DNA from: Hymenobacter actinosclerus
Lineage (GTDB): Bacteria > Bacteroidota > Bacteroidia > Cytophagales > Hymenobacteraceae
Assembly (NCBI RefSeq): GCF_900111515.1
Contig: NZ_FOHS01000003.1
Location: 434,001-498,000 of the forward strand
Direction of reading: 5' to 3'
DNA length: 64,000 nucleotides
Numbering within the stretch: the stretch's first letter is position 1; the number at the start of each line of letters is the position of its first letter. A model generated the notes under the pieces. The model saw only the letters and a program-made list of their open reading frames with translations. It searched no databases and was not told the origin of the DNA. Made by a program: the position numbers and the translations under genes. This document shows, in pieces, positions 57,352-64,000 of the stretch.

Positions 57352-59883
57352 ATGCGCCTCCCCGACCTGCCCATCACCGCCGCCCTGCCCGAGCTGCTTG
57401 CTACGCTCGAAACCCATACGATAGCGGTGCTCCAGGCCCCGCCCGGCGCGGGCAAAACCACGCTCGTGCCGCTGGCGCTGCTGGAGGCCGGCTGGCGGGC
57501 GGGCGGTAAAATAATCGTGCTGGAACCCCGGCGGCTGGCGGCGCGGGCGGCGGCCACGCGCATGGCTCAGCTGCTGGGCGAGCCCGTGGGCCAGACCGTG
57601 GGCTACCGCATGCGGCTGGAAAGCAAGGTGTCGGCCCAGACGCGCATCGAAGTCGTGACTGAAATCATCCTCACCCGCCAGCTCCAGGACGACCCCGCGC
57701 TGGAAGGCGTGGCGGCCGTGCTCTTCGACGAGTTCCACGAGCGCAGCCTGCACGCCGACCTCGGGCTGGCCCTGGCCCTCGATGCCCAGCAAGTGCTGCG
57801 GCCCGATTTGCGCCTGCTGGTGATGTCGGCCACCCTGGATGCCGAGCGGCTGGGCGGCTGGCTGGGCGCGCCGGTCGTGAGCAGCTTGGGCCGCATGTTT
57901 CCGGTGGAAACTCACTACCTGAGTTCCCGGCGGACCGCCAGCGCCTCCAAGCGCCCCCACGAAAAGCTCCAGGACCTGGTACCGGTACTCGTGCGCGAGG
58001 CCCTGGCGGCCCACCCCAGCGGCGACGTGCTGGTGTTTCTGCCCGGCCTGGCCGACCAGCGCCGGGTGGCGGCCAAGCTGGCCTCGCGGCCCGAGCATAT
58101 CGACCTGCACACGCTGCACGGCGAGCTGCCTGCCGAGCAGCAGGACGCGGCCCTGCGCCCCGCCCCGGCCGGCCGCCGCAAGGTGGTGCTGGCCACCAGC
58201 ATCGCCGAAACCAGCCTGACTATTGAGGGCGTGAGCATCGTGGTGGATGGCGGCTTTGCCCGGATTCCGCGCTTCGAGCCGCGCACCGGCCTGACCACGC
58301 TGGGCACCGAGCCCGCCAGCCAGGCCGCCGCCGACCAGCGCCGGGGCCGCGCCGGCCGCCTGGGCCCCGGCACCTGCTACCGCCTCTGGACCGAAGCCGA
58401 ATTCCGGGAGCTGCCCGCCCATCTGCCGCCCGAAATCCTGACCGCCGACCTGAGTCCGCTGGCCCTGGAGCTGGCGTTGTGGGGCGCGCACGAGGCGGGT
58501 AGTCTGCGCTGGCTCGATGCGCCGCCGGCCCCGGCCCTGGCCCAGGCCCGCGAGCTGCTGGTACGTCTGGAAGCCGTTACGCCGGCCGGGCCGCCCACCG
58601 CCCACGGCCGCGCCCTGGCCCGGCTGGGGCTGGCCCCGCGCCTGGCCCACCTGGTGGCGCGGGGCCAGCAAATCGGCCACGGGGCCACGGCCTGCGCGCT
58701 GGCCGCGTTGCTCACCGAGCGCGACATCCTGCGCCCCGCCGATGGCTCGTTCGGCCCGCCCGATTTACGCCTGCGCCTGGAGGCCCTGCACACCGGCCGC
58801 GCCCCGCTGCCCGGCCTGTTGCCCGACGCCGCCGGTCTGCGCCGGGTGCGCGAGGCGGCGGCCGTGCTGCGGCAGCGGGCCGGGGCGAAGGGTGAAATCG
58901 AGCCCGATACAGCCGGACTGCTGGCCGCCCTGGCCTACCCCGACCGCTTGGCCCAGCGCGAAACGCCTGAGCGCGTACGGCTGCTAAGTGGCCAGCGGGC
59001 TACGCTACCGGCCGAGCATTTTGGACAGCAGGACCAGTTCTTTGCCGTGGCCGCCCTCGATGGCTACGCCGCCCAGCCCCGCGCCAGTCTGGCCGCGCCC
59101 CTGAGCCGGGCCGAGTTGGAAGAGCACTTCGCCGCGCAAATTGAAACCCGCGATGAAGTGCGCTGGGACGAAGCCGCCGGCCGCGTAACCGCCCGCCGCC
59201 TGCGTCGTTTGGGGGCTTTGCTTTTGTCGGATGTGCATTTGCCCAACCCCGACCCGACGCTGGTAGCCGCAGCCCTGCTGGGCGCCGTGCGGGCCGGCGG
59301 CATTGCCGGGCTGCCCTGGAACGAAGCCGCCACGCAGCTGCGGCAGCGGCTGGCCTTCGCGCACCATCACCTCCCCGAAAACTGGCCCGACGTATCGGAT
59401 GAGACGCTGCTGGCAGAGTTGGACGATTGGCTGGGGCCGTACCTGACGGGCGTGAAATCGATGGCCGAGCTGGGCCGGATTGACTTCGCAGAGGCCCTGC
59501 TGGGGCGTTTGCCGGGCGGCTGGAGCCAGCGCCAGGAGCTGGACCACCTCGCCCCTACCCACCTCGAAGTGCCCACCGGCTCGCGCATCCGCCTCGATTA
59601 TTCTGTACCGGCAGCCCCGGTGCTGGCCGTGCGCCTACAGGAAGTGTTCGGCCTGCTCGACACGCCCACCGTGGGCGGGGGCCGGGTGCCGCTCACGCTG
59701 CACCTGCTCTCGCCGGGCTACCGCCCCGCCCAGGTCACGCGCGATTTGCGCAGCTTCTGGACCAGCTCCTACTTCGAGGTGCGCAAAGACCTGCGCGGCC
59801 GCTACCCCAAGCACTACTGGCCCGAAAACCCGCTCGAAGCCCAGGCCGTGCGCGGCACCAAAAAGCAGAACGGGCTTTCTTGA
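57352..59883 (+). CDS. hrpB: ATP-dependent helicase HrpB
   Basis: DEAH/RHA-type RNA helicase homologue of unknown cellular role. From ATG 57352 the product is 843 aa: Walker A LQAPPGAGKTTLVPLALL (about 27-44), DEFH box LFDEFHERSLHADLGLAL (about 125), SATLDAERL, ATSIAETSLTIEGV, QRRGRAGRLGPGTCYRLW, then the HA2-like and HrpB C-terminal region (SFWTSSYFEVRKDLRGRYPKHYWPENP). The in-frame TTG at 57337 is less likely. Followed by a heptamer palindrome. Confidence 0.94.
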   Translation: MRLPDLPITAALPELLATLETHTIAVLQAPPGAGKTTLVPLALLEAGWRAGGKIIVLEPRRLAARAAATRMAQLLGEPVGQTVGYRMRLESKVSAQTRIEVVTEIILTRQLQDDPALEGVAAVLFDEFHERSLHADLGLALALDAQQVLRPDLRLLVMSATLDAERLGGWLGAPVVSSLGRMFPVETHYLSSRRTASASKRPHEKLQDLVPVLVREALAAHPSGDVLVFLPGLADQRRVAAKLASRPEHIDLHTLHGELPAEQQDAALRPAPAGRRKVVLATSIAETSLTIEGVSIVVDGGFARIPRFEPRTGLTTLGTEPASQAAADQRRGRAGRLGPGTCYRLWTEAEFRELPAHLPPEILTADLSPLALELALWGAHEAGSLRWLDAPPAPALAQARELLVRLEAVTPAGPPTAHGRALARLGLAPRLAHLVARGQQIGHGATACALAALLTERDILRPADGSFGPPDLRLRLEALHTGRAPLPGLLPDAAGLRRVREAAAVLRQRAGAKGEIEPDTAGLLAALAYPDRLAQRETPERVRLLSGQRATLPAEHFGQQDQFFAVAALDGYAAQPRASLAAPLSRAELEEHFAAQIETRDEVRWDEAAGRVTARRLRRLGALLLSDVHLPNPDPTLVAAALLGAVRAGGIAGLPWNEAATQLRQRLAFAHHHLPENWPDVSDETLLAELDDWLGPYLTGVKSMAELGRIDFAEALLGRLPGGWSQRQELDHLAPTHLEVPTGSRIRLDYSVPAAPVLAVRLQEVFGLLDTPTVGGGRVPLTLHLLSPGYRPAQVTRDLRSFWTSSYFEVRKDLRGRYPKHYWPENPLEAQAVRGTKKQNGLS

Positions 59884-60075
59884 GCTGCAAGCTACAAGCC
59901 GCAAGCCGCAAGCTTCAAGCGGCAAGCTTTACGGCCTGTCATCCTGACGAAGGAAGGAACTTATCACGCTGGAACGACCGTAACAACGACTCGTCTTCAC
60001 GTAATAAGGTCCTTCGCTTCGCTCAGGATGACAGCCGGTCAGCTTGTAGCTTGCGGCTTGAAGCTTGCAGCTCAG
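59881..60075. repeat. AGCnnCA heptamers around a degenerate GTCATCCTGA palindrome
   Basis: Left: AGCTGCA, AGCTACA, AGCCGCA x2, AGCTTCA, AGCGGCA up to 59930, then CCTGTCATCCTGACGAAGGA (59936-59955). Right: GGTCCTTCGCTTCGCTCAGGATGACAGC (60008-60035) and inverse heptamers TGTAGCT, TGCGGCT, TGAAGCT, TGCAGCT. Inner arms pair only partly. It lies between convergent hrpB and the SDR gene. Confidence 0.88.
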
Positions 60076-60914
60076 ACAGGAAAATCCGCCGAGTTGCCGG
60101 TTTCCTCTACTTCGGCCAGTTCTTTTACCAGGGCAGTGAATTTTTCGCGTGCTCCTTTGACGGCGGCTTTGCCCAGCGGCAGGTGCAACGGGGCGTCGCC
60201 GTCGGCGTGCACGAGGTCGTACATGATTTGGGCGGCGCGGTCGGGGTCGCCGGGCTGGCTGCCGCTGTAGCTCTGGATGCCTTTTAGGTTCTCGCCTACG
60301 GTGCTGCGGTAATCATCGATGGCCGTATCCACATAAGTGGCCGAGGCGCCGGCCCACTCGGTGCGGAAGCCGCTGGGCTCGATGTTGGTTACCTTGATGC
60401 CGAGCGGCTTCACCTGCTGGGCCAGGCTTTCGCCGATGGCTTCGAGGGCAAATTTGCTGGCGTTGTACACGCCCACGCCCGGGAAGGTTTTCAGGCCCCC
60501 AATGCTGGTGATGTTGAGCACGTGGCCGCTTTTCCGCTCGCGCAAATGCGGCAGCACGGCCCGCAGCACGTGCAGCGGCCCGAACACGTTCACATCAAAC
60601 TGCCGGCGCACTTCCTCGGCCTCAATTTCCTCGATGCTGCCCAGCGAGCCGTAGCCGGCGTTGTTGACGATGACGTCGAGGTGGCCGAGCTTGTCGATAG
60701 CGTCGGCCACGGCTTTTTTTACCTGGGCCTCGTCGGTTACTTCCATCACGAAGCCGTAGCCCTGGCCCTTGGCTTTTTTCGTGAACTCGTCGGCCTGAGC
60801 CTGCTGGCGGAAGGTGGCGGCTATTTTGTCGCCTTTTTCGAGTAGCAGATCGGCCAGCGAGGCCCCGAACCCGGAGCTGACGCCGGTAATAAACCAGTTT
60901 TTAGTAGTTGCCAT
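60072..60914 (-). CDS. SDR-family NAD(P)-dependent oxidoreductase
   Basis: 280-aa classical short-chain dehydrogenase. Cofactor loop TGVSSGFGASLA (about 10-21), NNAG (about 88), catalytic Ser in NITSIGG and YxxxK in VYNASKFALEAI. The final residues are acidic and not part of the core. Physiological substrate unknown; such genes often act on small aldehydes or ketones. ATG at 60914. Confidence 0.9.
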   Translation of the reverse strand: MATTKNWFITGVSSGFGASLADLLLEKGDKIAATFRQQAQADEFTKKAKGQGYGFVMEVTDEAQVKKAVADAIDKLGHLDVIVNNAGYGSLGSIEEIEAEEVRRQFDVNVFGPLHVLRAVLPHLRERKSGHVLNITSIGGLKTFPGVGVYNASKFALEAIGESLAQQVKPLGIKVTNIEPSGFRTEWAGASATYVDTAIDDYRSTVGENLKGIQSYSGSQPGDPDRAAQIMYDLVHADGDAPLHLPLGKAAVKGAREKFTALVKELAEVEETGNSADFPV

Positions 60915-61062
60915 GAGATGTCAGAAGAATGAAACGGGCCGCATCGGAGTGGCGCGGCTGGGCCCTATAACTGCCGGAGCGGGCCGTAGGTTTTGCTGCC
61001 TGCCTGTTTAGAGCTGGGGCGGCTTATTTCGGGCGCTTGCGGAAAACACCACGCCTTCGTAA

Positions 61063-62601
<1,539 letters not shown>

Positions 62602-62627
62602 AAGGGCCCGCCAACCGATTACGCGAG

Positions 62628-62653
62628 TACCCCGGGGGCCTGCTTCCGGGGTA
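62628..62653 (+). terminator. Weak terminator after guaB
   Basis: An 8-bp stem TACCCCGG / CCGGGGTA with a 10-nt loop, followed by TTTGCTT. Confidence 0.5.
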
Positions 62654-62709
62654 TTTGCTTGTCCAACTGGTTGATTCTAGCGCCCTAACGTCGGGCCTCA
62701 ACGGTGGAA

Positions 62710-62741
62710 TTGTCCTAATAACGGTGGGCCGCGTATCTTGT
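62710..62741 (+). promoter_or_regulatory. Promoter TTG-N21-TATCTTGT
   Basis: TTG 62710-62712 and TATCTTGT 62734-62741, upstream of the ATG at 62802. The -7 box is one or two bases off consensus. Confidence 0.4.
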
Positions 62742-62801
62742 CCTTCCGTTTCCTTCCGCCGGGCTCCTTTGCCCGGGCTGCCTTTCCCTTACCTTGTCTG
62801 C

Positions 62802-64000
62802 ATGGCTGTTCTTCGGAAGCCTTTTTCCTTGCTGTCGGTTGCCGTGCTGCTAAGCTGGCTGGCGCTGCTGGCCGCCGCGCTGCTCTACGCCCATCCGGGC
62901 CTGGGCGGGGTAACGCTTTCTCCGCCGGCCGGCCTGGTGCTGGTTCTGCAGGCCTTGTTTACGGCCGTCGTGTTTCTGTACGAGCGGAAAGAACCCGAGC
63001 GCCTGCAGGGCGTCAATTTTATCGGGCTGCTGCAACGGCTGCTGCTGGGCCCGGCGCTGCTGGCGGTAGTGAGCGTGGGGGTGCACCAGCTGCTGCAGGT
63101 GCTGTGGCCCGGTTCTATGGCTGGCTCGGTGCTGCACACGGCTTTCTACACCTTCAATGTGGGCTTGTTTGTGCTGCTGCTGGCCCGCACCAACTATGCC
63201 TGGCGGGCGCTGGTACTGTTTCGGGGCACCGAGCGGCTGCGGCGGCAATGGGTGGCCTTTGAGATGATGCTGGGCGCCACGCTGCTGCTGCGCCTGCTGC
63301 CCTACGCGCCCCCCGTTGGCCTGTCGGCGGCGGTGCTGGGCGTGCTGGCGGCCTTTGGGGCCTACCTGAGCGGCCGCCAGAAATGGGTGGCCTACCTCAG
63401 CCGCCGCCAGAAGCTGGAGGCCGTACTGCTGCAGCTGGCCGTTATCGGGGTAATGGGCGTGTTTGTGGCCTACTTCCTGTACACCCGGCCCGCTTTCCGG
63501 CTGGTGGGGCCGGCTCCGCAGAACGCCTTTCTGCTGCTTAATGCCTTCTTCGCCGGTTTCTACGCGCTCATGGGCCTGCTCGTAACGCTCTTCAACCTGC
63601 CCACGGCGGGCGTGTTCGAGCAGAAGCGCGAGGAGATTCTGAGCATGCAGCGCCTCACCCAGCTCATCCAGCGGGGCCAGACGACCGACGAAGTGTACCA
63701 GATGTTCTTCGACTCGGCCATCCAGACCACCCGCGCCGATGCGGCCTGGCTGCACATTGAGGGCACTGCCGAAGAGGACCACTTCGACCTGTACCACCAG
63801 CTGCCCGGCGAGCAGGCCTACGCAATTCGAGGGCTACTGAGCGAGTTCAACCTCAGCAACCTGGAATACTTCAACAACGACCTGACCGGCAGCAGCTTCC
63901 GTCGGCTGAAGCTGCCGTTCGGTTCGCTCATGGTGATGCCGCTCAGCTCCAGCAAGCGGCAGTACGGCAACATTTACCTGCTCCAGGAACCCGTGCAGGC
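62802..64000 (+). CDS. Membrane signalling protein, N-terminal part (truncated by window end)
   Basis: The frame from ATG 62802 stays open to the end of the window (about 399 codons). It begins LLSVAVLLSWLALLAAALLYAHPG, contains about eight hydrophobic helices to about residue 270, then a helical linker (FEQKREEILSMQRLTQLIQRGQTTDEVYQMFF) and the start of a soluble GAF-like region (about residue 300 on). The 7TM/GAF plan fits Cytophagales SpoIIE-type phosphatases or histidine kinases; the C-terminal output domain is outside the window, so the activity is not decidable. Confidence 0.65.
   Translation, partial: MAVLRKPFSLLSVAVLLSWLALLAAALLYAHPGLGGVTLSPPAGLVLVLQALFTAVVFLYERKEPERLQGVNFIGLLQRLLLGPALLAVVSVGVHQLLQVLWPGSMAGSVLHTAFYTFNVGLFVLLLARTNYAWRALVLFRGTERLRRQWVAFEMMLGATLLLRLLPYAPPVGLSAAVLGVLAAFGAYLSGRQKWVAYLSRRQKLEAVLLQLAVIGVMGVFVAYFLYTRPAFRLVGPAPQNAFLLLNAFFAGFYALMGLLVTLFNLPTAGVFEQKREEILSMQRLTQLIQRGQTTDEVYQMFFDSAIQTTRADAAWLHIEGTAEEDHFDLYHQLPGEQAYAIRGLLSEFNLSNLEYFNNDLTGSSFRRLKLPFGSLMVMPLSSSKRQYGNIYLLQEPVQ

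Overview
The window looks like chromosome of a high-GC Bacteroidota, most probably Hymenobacter or a close relative in the Cytophagales. The support is the protein content (eukaryote-type NADP isocitrate dehydrogenase, fused SecDF, alternative GlmU family protein, zinc-free type B L31, BatD, PnuC), the many upstream boxes matching the Bacteroidota -7 element TAnnTTTG, and the lack of clear Shine-Dalgarno sequences. No rRNA, tRNA, CRISPR array, prophage or transposase gene was seen. The assignment rests on reading the sequence alone.

Layout. 1-10 kb: rlmB end, a small hypothetical, icd, manC, kdsD-like isomerase, recQ, a GT2 glycosyltransferase, a NodU-type carbamoyltransferase and a bacilliredoxin. 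10-20 kb: TPR and OmpA-like envelope proteins, a giant hybrid sensor kinase followed by a LytTR regulator, a PKD protein and a small secreted protein. 20-30 kb: RmlD-like reductase, periplasmic cyclophilin, GNAT, DUF2238 membrane protein, hemC, holB, glmU-like, rpmE, rdgB, udk. 30-37 kb: secDF, Nfu/NifU, aroC, batD. 37-42 kb: four twin-arginine ferritin-like genes arranged as two A-B pairs, then a 64-residue protein. 42-50 kb: queG, ruvB, several small genes, a glutaryl-CoA-dehydrogenase-like enzyme and an APC permease. 50-57 kb: a TonB receptor under a TPP riboswitch, a mutarotase-like enzyme/GNAT pair, and a NadR-like kinase with PnuC. 57-64 kb: hrpB, SDR, guaB and a truncated membrane signalling protein.

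Two things stand out. First, the gene junctions carry a layered repeat system. About a dozen long inverted repeats have arms that begin GTCATnCtgagc (stems up to a perfect 67 bp). They are often wrapped in heptamer tandem repeats such as TTAGGGA, GTGAGAA and AGCnnCA. They occur only at convergent or co-directional junctions and never between divergent genes, so they behave like 3'-end or terminator elements, with some promoters abutting or overlapping them. Second, in the ferritin-like cluster the upstream A-B pair keeps the expected di-iron ligands (E, ExxH, E, ExxH), while the downstream pair has replaced several of them. This suggests a duplicated cassette in which one copy gave up ferroxidase chemistry.

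Other points: several genes have a -7 box only 3-5 nt before the start codon, which predicts leaderless mRNAs. One AT-richer secreted protein gene (46.5-47.2 kb) looks compositionally foreign. A nested palindrome at 55.3 kb resembles a MITE. Most other genes are ordinary housekeeping.
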